Source: DASXMX01 sp036794395
GTDB lineage: Bacteria > Planctomycetota > Phycisphaerae > Tepidisphaerales > Tepidisphaeraceae
Length of the DNA stretch: 11,368 bases
Direction of reading: 5' to 3'
NCBI GenBank assembly: GCA_036794395.1
Contig: DAIRGS010000233.1
Span: 1-11,368, forward strand
Shown here: piece after piece, positions 5,189 through 11,368 of the stretch
How the letters are laid out: every line of letters starts with the position of its first letter
Position numbering within the stretch: the first letter of the stretch is position 1
Notes under the pieces: generated by a model
The model's database searches: none
What the model saw: only the letters and a program-made list of their open reading frames with translations
What the model was told of the DNA's origin: nothing
Translations under genes and position numbers: made by a program

Positions 5189-6793
5189 CTACGCCGCTTC
5201 CCCTTCTCCCGGAATCATCTTTTTCACCAGCGGCGTCAGCACGAACAAGATCAGCGAAGCGATGAACGTAATTCCCGCCACGACTACAAACAGCTTCACC
5301 AGATCATTCTCGTTAAAGAAACGCGTGGACCAACCCGCAATAAAATCTCCAAATGAGACTGACAGGAGCCACACGCCCATCATCAGCCCCACCATTCGGC
5401 CCGGAGCAAGTTTGGTGACCGTGCTCAACCCCACTGGGCTCAGGCACAATTCACCCAGCGTCTGTGTGAAATAGCACAGCACCAGCCAGATCGGGCTCAC
5501 CTTCCCGAATCCGGCCAAATGCGAAGCCAGCGCCATCACCGCAAACGCCAGCCCCGCAAAGAACAACCCCACCGCGAATTTGGCCGGGCTGGATGGATCG
5601 CGCCGACCCAGCCAAACCCACAGCGCCGCAAACGCCGGCGCCAGCGCGATCACAAAAGCCGGCTGAACCGATTGATACCACGCCGAGGGAAACGCATAGC
5701 CCGCCACTGAATTATTCGTCAGCCGGTCGGCGAACAAATTCAGGCTCGTCCCCGCCTGCTCGAACGACATCCAGAAAATGATCGAAAACAAAAACAGGAT
5801 GAAGATCACCAGCACGCGCCGTAACTCGGCCCCTTTCAGATGCCGCACCGTCCCCGCGACATAGCCAAGTGCCGTTCCGACTACCGTCGGAAACAGACAA
5901 GACACTACACTTCCACCGCCGCCAATCAGCCCAAGCACCAGCCCGCCCAATCCGCCCATCACGGCCAATATCAACGTCAGCCAATCGAACCCCCTGGGAG
6001 CGTCCACCGGCGACTTGTAATTGAGAACCGCGGACCCCGATGGATCAGGCTCAATCGCCGACGTCGGAACCACCACCAAATTCTTCACAGGTCGTCCGCC
6101 AATTCCCTTCAATCGGTCTCCGCTCCACACATACTGAATCAACCCCAACACCATTCCCACTCCAGCCGCGGCAAACGCCCAATGCCAGCAGGTGGACGGG
6201 TCCACTCCCATCGACTTGAGCGCGTTCTTGAACCCTTCCTTCTGCGCCAGAAATCCGCACACCAGCGGCGCGATCATTGCCCCAATATTGATCCCCATAT
6301 AAAAGATCGAAAAGCCCGCATCGCGCCGGGCATCTTTTTCGGGATAAAGCTGCCCCACCATCGCGCTCATGTTGGGCTTGAGCAAACCCGTCCCCAGTGA
6401 GATCAGCACGAGCCCGGCATAAAAAGTTCCAATCGTTGGCACCGCCATGCTGAAATGCCCGCACGCGATGACGATGCCGCCGATCAGCACGGCCAGCCGC
6501 GTGCCGAGAAACCGGTCCGCGATCCACCCCCCAAGCAGCGGCGTCCAATACACGCTCGACGTATACGTCCCCACCACCATCCCCGCATACCCATCCGGCA
6601 GATTCATCCCCCCCGCCACCAGCGGCGCCGTCATATACAGGATCAAAATTGCCTTCATCCCGTAATAACTGAACCGCTCCCACATCTCCGTAAAAAACAA
6701 CGTCGTCAACCCGCGCGGATGCCCCGCAATCCCCCCCGTGTCCCGCGCCGCCTCCGGCGTCGAGCCCGCATATTCAACCGTCGTGTTTATCAA
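5189..6793 (-). CDS. POT family proton-dependent oligopeptide transporter
   Basis: A 534-residue inner-membrane protein of the major facilitator superfamily, PTR2/POT branch, importing di- and tripeptides with protons. The signature E36-x-x-E39-R40 (FFTEMWERFSYYG) in the first membrane helix couples proton and peptide. The second PTR2 signature region, GFSIFYMGINIGAMIAPLVC, is intact, as is GTGLLKPNMS. Length and about 14 hydrophobic segments fit bacterial POTs, with a hydrophilic loop around residues 225-270 before the second bundle. The start is TTG 6793 with GGGAG about 6 nt upstream; the next in-frame methionine, M37, lies in helix 1 and would destroy the motif. It is divergent from the CPBP protease gene, with 194 bp between starts. 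No peptidase is adjacent. Substrate range cannot be read from sequence. Confidence 0.94.
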   Translation of the reverse strand: MINTTVEYAGSTPEAARDTGGIAGHPRGLTTLFFTEMWERFSYYGMKAILILYMTAPLVAGGMNLPDGYAGMVVGTYTSSVYWTPLLGGWIADRFLGTRLAVLIGGIVIACGHFSMAVPTIGTFYAGLVLISLGTGLLKPNMSAMVGQLYPEKDARRDAGFSIFYMGINIGAMIAPLVCGFLAQKEGFKNALKSMGVDPSTCWHWAFAAAGVGMVLGLIQYVWSGDRLKGIGGRPVKNLVVVPTSAIEPDPSGSAVLNYKSPVDAPRGFDWLTLILAVMGGLGGLVLGLIGGGGSVVSCLFPTVVGTALGYVAGTVRHLKGAELRRVLVIFILFLFSIIFWMSFEQAGTSLNLFADRLTNNSVAGYAFPSAWYQSVQPAFVIALAPAFAALWVWLGRRDPSSPAKFAVGLFFAGLAFAVMALASHLAGFGKVSPIWLVLCYFTQTLGELCLSPVGLSTVTKLAPGRMVGLMMGVWLLSVSFGDFIAGWSTRFFNENDLVKLFVVVAGITFIASLILFVLTPLVKKMIPGEGEAA

Positions 6794-6835
6794 TCGTTAC
6801 TCCCGATCTCAATCAATATCCCCAAACACCACAGC

Positions 6836-6865
6836 CAACCGTTTTACCCGCCCTTCAACCGGTTG
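6836..6865. promoter_or_regulatory. Palindrome upstream of the transporter gene
   Basis: CAACCGGTTG at 6856-6865 is a perfect 10-bp palindrome, and a further CAACCG lies at 6836-6841. The pair sits 43-72 bp upstream of the transporter start codon, in the divergent space shared with the CPBP gene, where an operator would be expected. No regulator is identified and no clear -35/-10 pair could be assigned, so this is only a candidate site. Confidence 0.25.
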
Positions 6866-6891
6866 CCTAAAAAAAGTCCTTCCGCCGCTGA

Positions 6892-6951
6892 CATTCCTGG
6901 TGGGGCAGATCATTCCTGTCTGCCTATTACATTGCCGGACATTCCTGTCCG
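6892..6951. repeat. CATTCCTG hairpin repeat, three units
   Basis: CATTCCTG occurs at 6892, 6911 and 6940. The second and third sit in the loops or stems of short perfect hairpins: GGCAGA/TCTGCC (6904-6924) and CGGACA-TTCC-TGTCCG (6936-6951). The stems differ in sequence while the CATTCCTG core stays the same. The array lies just upstream of the CPBP gene, in the divergent intergenic region, so it would fall in or near its 5' leader. Confidence 0.6.
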
Positions 6952-6987
6952 TCCTTCCCCCCATCTGTATGATCCCTCGACTTGCCG

Positions 6988-7653
6988 ATGAATAAAGCCA
7001 TCACCCCCGCCCTCCGCCCGGCCACCCTGCCGCACCTCCTCCTTTTCACCGCTTCGTTCTTCGCCGCCTGGACAACATGGGCGATCTACCTCGCCCACCA
7101 CCCCGTCCCCCCACAACTTTGGCCCCTCCGCCTGCTGATCCGGCTTACGCTCTTCCTTCTCCCCACGCTCCTATACATCCGGATCTATCTCCGCCAGCAT
7201 CCGATTGAATACCTGCGACTCAATTCCCATCTTCCCCGCGGCCTCATTTACGGCTGCGCCGCCGGCCTTCTTCCCATCGCCGACCTGACCCTTCAATCCA
7301 TCACCGCCCACAAAATCCCAATCCTCCCCAAATCCGCCGACACCTGGCTCAACGTGATCCTCGCCGCCCCCCTCACCGAAGAAATCCTCTTCCGCGGCCT
7401 GCTCTACCGCGAGTTTTCCCGCCTGACCAACGCCGTCACCGGCGCAATCATCAGTTCACTACTCTTCGCCGCCCTCCATTTCCCCTACTGGTACTTCTCC
7501 CACGCCAAGGGGGGAATGGACCTGGCCGGCTCGCTCATCCGCATCTTCGCCATCGGATTGCTCTGCTGCGCCCTCACATGGAAATCCCGCACACTTATCG
7601 CGCCCATCGTCTTTCACTTTCTCAACAATCTGGCATCAAGTTGCGCGGTGTAG
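6988..7653 (+). CDS. CPBP family intramembrane glutamic endopeptidase
   Basis: A 221-residue multi-pass membrane protein of the CAAX protease/bacteriocin-processing (Abi, CPBP) family. The catalytic motifs are complete: E131-E132-x3-R136 (TEEILFRG), F160-x3-H164 (FAALHF) and H210-x3-N214 (FHFLNN). The glutamate activates water for peptide cleavage inside the membrane. N-terminal hydrophobic segments (about 12-35 and 46-66) precede the catalytic helices. ATG 6988 is preferred to the in-frame TTG two codons earlier; neither has a strong ribosome binding site. In bacteria these enzymes act in bacteriocin self-immunity, membrane-protein processing or unknown roles. No bacteriocin gene is nearby, so the substrate is unknown. 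The HigA-like gene follows after 45 bp and may be co-transcribed. Confidence 0.9.
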   Translation: MNKAITPALRPATLPHLLLFTASFFAAWTTWAIYLAHHPVPPQLWPLRLLIRLTLFLLPTLLYIRIYLRQHPIEYLRLNSHLPRGLIYGCAAGLLPIADLTLQSITAHKIPILPKSADTWLNVILAAPLTEEILFRGLLYREFSRLTNAVTGAIISSLLFAALHFPYWYFSHAKGGMDLAGSLIRIFAIGLLCCALTWKSRTLIAPIVFHFLNNLASSCAV

Positions 7654-7668
7654 CCTGCATAGTGCTTA

Positions 7669-7679
7669 CGATAGAATCG
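7669..7679. promoter_or_regulatory. Palindrome CGAT-AGA-ATCG before the antitoxin gene
   Basis: An 11-bp palindrome with a 3-nt centre lies 19 bp upstream of the HigA-like start codon. HigA antitoxins usually repress their own promoter by binding a palindrome here, so it is a candidate operator. It is short enough to occur by chance. Confidence 0.3.
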
Positions 7680-7698
7680 ACGTTACAGAGGTCTGAAC

Positions 7699-8073
7699 AT
7701 GGAGATCAAGCCGATCAAATCCGAACGCGATTATCGCCGCACACTGGCACTCATCGAGCGGCTCATGGGTGCCCGCCCGAATACGCGCCAAGGCGATCGG
7801 CTGGACGTGTTGGCAACACTGGCCGACGCCTGGGAAGAAAAGCACCACCCGATTGGCCCGCCAGACCCCATTCAAGCCATTTCCTTCGCCCTCGAACAAC
7901 GCGGCTTGTCACGCCAGGACCTCGAGCCAATCATCGGCAGCCGGGCTCGCGTCGCTGAAGTCCTCAACCATAAGCGGCGACTAACCCTTCCAATGATCCG
8001 CCGGCTCCATGCCCGCCTCGGCATCCCCGCCGAAGTACTGATCCAGGAACCCGGATCTACTTCCGCCGCGTAG
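7699..8073 (+). CDS. higA: HigA-type antitoxin / XRE-family regulator, no adjacent toxin
   Basis: The 124-residue protein matches the COG5499-type HigA antitoxins end to end. An N-terminal helical region has the typical GDRLDVLATLADAWEEKHHP and PPDPIQAISFALEQ segments (about 31-66). A C-terminal helix-turn-helix, LSRQDLEPIIGSRARVAEVL, spans about 70-89 and is followed by a third helix, RLTLPMIRRLHARLGI. Such proteins neutralise a HigB ribosome-dependent mRNase and repress the operon. Here the 45 bp upstream hold no toxin and the next gene downstream is a membrane protein, so it appears solitary. AGAGGT about 8 nt before ATG 7699 is a good ribosome binding site. It could be an orphan remnant, a regulator of other genes, or pair with a toxin elsewhere. 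Family call secure; antitoxin activity unproven. Confidence 0.87.
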   Translation: MEIKPIKSERDYRRTLALIERLMGARPNTRQGDRLDVLATLADAWEEKHHPIGPPDPIQAISFALEQRGLSRQDLEPIIGSRARVAEVLNHKRRLTLPMIRRLHARLGIPAEVLIQEPGSTSAA

Positions 8074-8188
8074 TCCACCAAGCCTCTATCTGCCCCGATG
8101 AACGTCTCGACAATCGAGAATGAATGCGAAGTCGCACACTTCATAATGCGCGCTCGCCCGCTTTCGCAAAAGTGGTTATCATAAAGTT

Positions 8189-8677
8189 GTGAATCTCGCC
8201 ACCGATCCAAGCCGGTTTACACCGTATCACGAATCGCTGACCGCAACCGTCGCTCGTACCGGCGGCATCGCGATCATTGTTGCCTCGATAGCAACCCTCA
8301 CCCGCCTGGGCCATTTGCCGGCCTCTTCGGCGCAGTGGCACAATTGGTTTGCGCTGTTCGTGTTTGTTGCCTGGCCCAGCTTCGGGGGGCATTGGATCGA
8401 ATTGGCCTATCTGAACGGCCTACGCCCGAGAATCGCACATTGGTCCGACGTTTCGCTGATTTTCGTGCGCCTCGGCGTCTGGCTGATCGGCGGAACGATT
8501 CTGTTTCTTGGTGCCGTTGTCAGCTACGGACTCCTGACCACGGGCAAACTACCCGACCAATCCCTCGTCTTAAAAGCACTCCTGCTGGGCGGGCCGGTTT
8601 TTGTCGCAGTCGAATTTTTTCCCCACACCTTTTTGCAGCTACGTGGAAGACCCAGCTTCTGGAACCTTCGCGGCTGA
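8189..8677 (+). CDS. Hypothetical integral membrane protein
   Basis: I do not recognise this 162-residue protein. It has four probable membrane segments, at about residues 25-40, 53-75, 88-116 and 127-148, with an Arg/His-rich short loop (GLRPRIAHWSD) between the second and third. The second segment contains conserved-looking polar residues (FGGHWIELAYLNG). There is no signal peptide or cytoplasmic domain. The start is GTG 8189 without a visible Shine-Dalgarno site. The 115 bp after the HigA-like gene contain nothing recognisable. Its TGA stop directly abuts the stop codon of the convergent SMP-30-like gene. The open frame and hydrophobicity pattern support a real gene; function unknown. Confidence 0.7.
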   Translation: MNLATDPSRFTPYHESLTATVARTGGIAIIVASIATLTRLGHLPASSAQWHNWFALFVFVAWPSFGGHWIELAYLNGLRPRIAHWSDVSLIFVRLGVWLIGGTILFLGAVVSYGLLTTGKLPDQSLVLKALLLGGPVFVAVEFFPHTFLQLRGRPSFWNLRG

Positions 8678-9715
8678 TTACCAACCCGCCCCCTTGGTTT
8701 TCGTCTTGATGCGGAGCAGGAAATAGTCGGCGGTAATGTAAAGCGTAGACCCGTCATCGCCCCAGTTGCAATTGCTGGTTTGCTCGCCGGTATAGATGCG
8801 GCCAATGAGTTTCCCTGCCGGCGAGATCACGCCGACGCCGCCCAGAGCGCCGGTCCAGATGTTGCCTTCCTTGTCGGCTTTGATGCCATCGCATAGGCCG
8901 GGGAATTTGGGATCGACATACGGCTTGGCGTCAAAATACGTTCGGCGGTTGACGATGGTCCCATCCGGCTTAACATCAAAAGCCGCGATGATCGGCAGAT
9001 CATCGTCGGTGCTCGCGATGTACAGCGTCTTCTCATCGGGGGAGAAAGCGATGCCGTTGGGATAAGTGAATTCCTTGGTCAGCAGTGTGACCTTGCCGTT
9101 GGGGGTGACGCGATAGACGCCGCTGAAACTCAGCTCCCTCAGCTTGGAATCTTTTCTGCCTTCCAGGCCATAGGGCGGATCGGTGAAATACACGTCGCCG
9201 TTCTTTTTCACGCAGACATCATTTGGGCTGTTGAATCGCTTGCCCTCGTATTTATCCGCGACCACGGTAAACGCGCCGTCTTCAAACCGCACTACCCGGC
9301 GATCGCCATGCTGGCAGATGATCAGATTGCCTTTGGGGTCGCGCGTCATCCCATTGCTGCCGCGTTCATGGAAGCCGGGCGTATTGACCGCCAACCCGCT
9401 GGGACGCAGGAAAACCTCGGCATGATTCCACCCCTCCTGCCACCGATAGGAGGTGTTGGCCAGCACATCCGAAAAGACCAAGCCCTGGAAAATCACTTTG
9501 CCGGCGGGGTTCTTTTCGACGTACCAGGTCGGCCCCTCGGCCCAGCGGAAACCCTCCGCCACCTTTTCAATTTTGGCATCAGGGGCAAGCACCGCATCAA
9601 ACGCCGGATCGAGCCGCTCGATCCGGCCGACGAAGGCATGCGGCTCACGATCGAATCCAAAACACGCGACAGAGCCGAAGAGGAGCACCGCGGAGATTAG
9701 TAGCTTCTTGGTCAT
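8678..9715 (-). CDS. Exported SMP-30/gluconolactonase/LRE-like protein
   Basis: A 345-residue protein with an N-terminal signal sequence (MTKKLLISAVLLFGSVACFG) followed by a six-bladed beta-propeller of the SMP-30/gluconolactonase family. The divalent-metal and catalytic ligands are visible: E60 (WAEGPTW), N165 (FNSPNDV), N220 (YPNGIAF) and D276 (LCDGIKA). Such enzymes hydrolyse sugar lactones such as gluconolactone. The signal points to the periplasm; SVAC is a poor lipobox, so a lipoprotein is less likely. ATG 9715 is chosen because it starts the signal peptide; the open frame continues 13 codons further to 9754 with no targeting logic. It ends flush against the convergent membrane-protein gene. 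Upstream is the exported esterase, in the same direction but separated by about 300 bp of repeats, so the two probably have separate promoters. The exact substrate is unknown. Confidence 0.92.
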   Translation of the reverse strand: MTKKLLISAVLLFGSVACFGFDREPHAFVGRIERLDPAFDAVLAPDAKIEKVAEGFRWAEGPTWYVEKNPAGKVIFQGLVFSDVLANTSYRWQEGWNHAEVFLRPSGLAVNTPGFHERGSNGMTRDPKGNLIICQHGDRRVVRFEDGAFTVVADKYEGKRFNSPNDVCVKKNGDVYFTDPPYGLEGRKDSKLRELSFSGVYRVTPNGKVTLLTKEFTYPNGIAFSPDEKTLYIASTDDDLPIIAAFDVKPDGTIVNRRTYFDAKPYVDPKFPGLCDGIKADKEGNIWTGALGGVGVISPAGKLIGRIYTGEQTSNCNWGDDGSTLYITADYFLLRIKTKTKGAGW

Positions 9716-10019
9716 ATGAGGGTTCCCAATGTGATTGGCCCAATGAGTTACCAAGTTCGACGTGCAACGATAGAGGCGATTTCACGAAAGCCCACGAACT
9801 ACATCCAAGATATCGTCTCGGCAGGTATCGTGCGAACTTTTCCAGGGTAATTAAAGATGTGCGAAAGATTCGGCCGCCGCCCTTTTTCCCTCCACCGGTA
9901 CGCCGGGGGAGGGTAGGGAGGGGGGTTGTCTTCAATTTGGATTCCTTCGTCAACCCACGTCTTGCAGGCCCCCTCCCCAACCCTCCCCCGGCGTACCGGT
10001 GGAGGGAGTACTGCTCTTA
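9716..10019. other. Non-coding 304-bp gap between the two exported-enzyme genes
   Basis: The part next to the SMP-30-like gene (9716-9884) should hold its promoter. It contains CCAAT-GTG-ATTGG (9726-9738) immediately followed by CCCAAT, giving overlapping inverted CCAAT/ATTGG sites within 25 bp of the start codon, a candidate operator. No confident -35/-10 was found. The part next to the esterase gene (9885-10010) is taken up by the paired family A hairpins. No gene is supported. Confidence 0.5.
9888..10006. repeat. Family A hairpin repeat, copies 2 and 3 as an inverted pair
   Basis: Copy 2 (9888-9913) and copy 3 (9981-10006) carry the same 26-bp hairpin as 8-33, in opposite orientations. 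Their flanks (TAGGGAGGGGGG and CCCCCTCCCCAA) are also nearly complementary, so 9888-9925 and 9969-10006 form 38-bp arms around a 43-bp centre. Copy 3 starts 14 bp downstream of the esterase stop codon, where its stable GC stem may stop transcription; there is no T-run. Either each copy folds alone or the pair forms one large stem. Confidence 0.88.
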
Positions 10020-11027
10020 CTACTTGTCGCGGGCCTTAACCGGCCGCGCCACCACGCCCGGATAATCCCTCCAAATCCAGCCGAGCATGTCCGGCATGAT
10101 CGATCCGCCGTGCGAATCGGAGTGGGTTCCGTCGGCATAGACATAGGTCATGTCGTACTGCTTCTCTTTGAAGGCCGCGACCATCAACTCGTTCTGCTTG
10201 TGCCAGTCGCGCCGCGGATCGGCGTTGGGATTGTCGCGGAGGGTATCCTCCAGGAAGATACGGATCGGCTTCTTCTCGGTGTTGCGAACCCGTTCCGGGA
10301 AGACGTGGCCGCCGCGAATGTTGGTGAAGCTGCCGATGCAGGAGATGACTTTGTGAAAAGCGTCGGGGCGCTCCCATGCGACGTTGAACGCGCAGATCGC
10401 CCCGCTGCTCGTGCCGCCAATGCAGCGCCCGTCCGGGTCCTTCGTGAGATTGTAAGTCTTACCAACCTCCGGCAGCATTTCATCAATCAGAAAGTGGGCG
10501 TATTTGTCGCCGAGTGAATCGTATTCGATGCTGCGGTTGTTCGGATTGCCGCCGTTCACCTCGGCATATTCTTCGCCGCGCGAGCCGGGGGTAATGAAGA
10601 TGCCGATCGTCACCGGCATCTGCTTTTTCGCGATCAGGTTCTCCATGACCTGCGGTACGCGCAGCACGAAATTGGGATTCGTGGCCCGCTGCCCGTCCTG
10701 GAAGACCAGCACGCAGGCCGGTTTGTCCGGCGTATATTGAGCCGGCACATACACCCAATACTTACGAACCGTTCCCTCAAAAACCTTACTGTGGAACAGG
10801 GTCGGACCTTCGAGCTTGCCTTTGGGCACGCCTTCCTGCGGGCGCGAGTCCGGGTCCACCGGATAGGTGATCGCCGGCCCCTGATTTGGCCGCCCGCCCC
10901 GACCCGCTGAGCGCGTCGCCGGCCGGGTCGCGGCGGTCTGATTCTGCGCCGGGCTCGGCGGTGGCTGCTGGGCCCACGTGATCGTCGCCACCATCGCTAA
11001 CAGCAACAGGCCTATTCTCAAATTCAC
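10020..11027 (-). CDS. Secreted alpha/beta-hydrolase esterase (enterochelin esterase-like)
   Basis: A 335-residue protein with a signal peptide (MNLRIGLLLLAMVATITWA, likely cut before QQPPP), then a Pro/Ala/Thr-rich linker (about 20-60) and an esterase domain of the Fes/feruloyl-esterase type (PF00756). The nucleophile is S207 in GTSSG (204-209, GGTSSGAICAF). The probable acid is D261 or a neighbour (FLEDTLRDN), and the histidine H302 or H306 (DGTHSDSHGG). Family members hydrolyse siderophore, feruloyl or acetyl esters. The start is GTG 11027 with AGAGGAG about 7 nt upstream; the longer frame from 11045 would precede this ribosome binding site. The tandem TGCA-phased array at 11074-11253 lies just upstream. 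It is followed after about 300 bp by the SMP-30-like gene on the same strand, fitting a role in extracytoplasmic carbohydrate or plant-ester breakdown. Substrate unknown. Confidence 0.9.
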   Translation of the reverse strand: MNLRIGLLLLAMVATITWAQQPPPSPAQNQTAATRPATRSAGRGGRPNQGPAITYPVDPDSRPQEGVPKGKLEGPTLFHSKVFEGTVRKYWVYVPAQYTPDKPACVLVFQDGQRATNPNFVLRVPQVMENLIAKKQMPVTIGIFITPGSRGEEYAEVNGGNPNNRSIEYDSLGDKYAHFLIDEMLPEVGKTYNLTKDPDGRCIGGTSSGAICAFNVAWERPDAFHKVISCIGSFTNIRGGHVFPERVRNTEKKPIRIFLEDTLRDNPNADPRRDWHKQNELMVAAFKEKQYDMTYVYADGTHSDSHGGSIMPDMLGWIWRDYPGVVARPVKARDK

Positions 11028-11073
11028 CGTTTCTCCTCTGCACAAGGGGTCGTCACGTTTCGCGCTCTGCGGA

Positions 11074-11253
11074 ACGTTGCATTACGTTGCATTGCGTTGC
11101 ACGAAGCTGCATTTCAACGGCACGTTGCATAACGTTGCATTTCGTTGCATGACTGCATTTCGGCGGTACGTTGCATTACGTTGCATTTCGTTGCACGGCT
11201 GCATTTCGGCCGCACGTTGCATAACGTTGCATTGCGTTGCACCACGTTGCATT
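11074..11253. repeat. 10-bp tandem repeat array with 46-48-bp higher-order period
   Basis: Four higher-order units begin at 11074, 11122, 11168 and 11214 (lengths 48, 46, 46 and a final 40). Each has the plan ACGTTGCATW, ACGTTGCATT, KCGTTGCAYN, then a fourth TGCA within NCTGCATTTCGGC or a variant; the last unit ends with another ACGTTGCATT. TGCA starts at 11078, 11088, 11098, 11108, 11126, 11136, 11146, 11154, 11172, 11182, 11192, 11200, 11218, 11228, 11238 and 11248. Spacing is therefore 10, 10, 8-10, then 18. The 10-bp phase puts the sites on one face of the helix. It lies 47-226 bp upstream of the esterase start codon and could be an array of protein-binding sites or a minisatellite. Confidence 0.92.
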
Positions 11254-11368
11254 GATGAGAAGCCGCCCGTGGAATTGCCGCTATCGAGCCGGCCGACTCT
11301 GCGCGCCGTCGGTTGTAATTGTTTACCGCCTTTGACCTATGGGCAAAGGTATCTGACTATTTCGAGTG
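11254..11368. other. Non-coding window edge
   Basis: No gene start is evident in the last 115 bp. CCTTTG at 11329-11334 pairs with CAAAGG at 11344-11349 across a 9-nt loop, and CCGAC pairs with GTCGG at about 11293-11312. Either could belong to the control region of a gene beyond the window. Together with 11028-11253 this makes a 341-bp gene-free end. Confidence 0.4.

Noticed and set aside
5840..6400. A 186-codon plus-strand frame opposite the transporter
   Set aside because: The product is an Arg/His/Pro/Gln-rich low-complexity protein typical of antisense reading of C-rich DNA; the transporter on the other strand is secure.
8678..11027. An operon of the esterase and SMP-30-like genes
   Set aside because: They run in the same direction and are functionally compatible, but 304 bp with strong GC hairpins just after the esterase stop make a shared transcript doubtful.
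11074..11253. CRISPR array
   Set aside because: The period of 46-48 bp is unlike a CRISPR repeat plus a unique spacer: the supposed spacers are themselves repeats of the same 10-bp motif, and no cas gene is present.
11074..11253. Replication origin with DnaA boxes or plasmid iterons
   Set aside because: The unit CGTTGCAT does not match the DnaA box TTATNCACA, and no initiator gene (dnaA, rep) is in the window. An iteron-like role cannot be excluded but has no support.

Overview
The window looks like a chromosomal segment of a Planctomycetota bacterium, most likely from the Phycisphaerae or a neighbouring class. The grounds are the C-rich moderately high-GC sequence, the weak or missing Shine-Dalgarno sites, the frequent GTG/TTG starts, the planctomycete-style short GGQ release-factor-like protein, and intergenic spaces packed with hairpin repeats. 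This is an inference from gene content and style; no rRNA or marker phylogeny is available. No prophage, transposase, rRNA, tRNA or CRISPR array is visible.

Layout. 1-132: a copy of a 26-bp hairpin repeat, then the lead into a YifB/ComM AAA+ ATPase (133-1635, +). 1636-2264: a 629-bp non-coding stretch dominated by a long nested inverted repeat (1764-2030). 2265-3444: a stand-alone CheY-like receiver (+) and an SDR oxidoreductase (+). 3445-3780: a perfect 29-bp inverted repeat and a second, apparently interrupted, repeat. 3781-4962: a GGQ release-factor-like protein (+) and a hotdog-fold acyl-CoA thioesterase (+), separated by another inverted repeat. 4963-5188: a chain of seven small hairpins between convergent genes. 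5189-6793: a POT-family peptide transporter (-). 6794-6987: a divergent regulatory space with a short hairpin repeat. 6988-8677: a CPBP intramembrane protease, a HigA-type antitoxin with no adjacent toxin, and an unrecognised membrane protein (all +). 8678-11027: two exported enzymes on the minus strand, an SMP-30/gluconolactonase-like protein and an alpha/beta-hydrolase esterase, separated by paired copies of the first hairpin repeat. 11074-11253: upstream of the esterase, a regular tandem array built from 10-bp units inside a 46-48-bp higher-order period.

How the genes relate. Most genes look like independent housekeeping or accessory genes rather than one pathway. The one plausible functional pair is the two exported minus-strand hydrolases: an SMP-30-like lactonase and a secreted esterase, both with N-terminal signal sequences, fitting periplasmic breakdown of sugar lactones or plant-derived esters.

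The unusual content is non-coding. At least six different families of hairpin or inverted repeats occupy nearly every intergenic gap. Two of the gaps (1796-2002 and 4985-5152) appear to hold two members of one composite element: they share left and right terminal hairpins, the left always the CACGG form and the right always the CATGG form, but their interiors differ. The TGCA-phased array at 11074-11253 is the other strong candidate for an undescribed structure.
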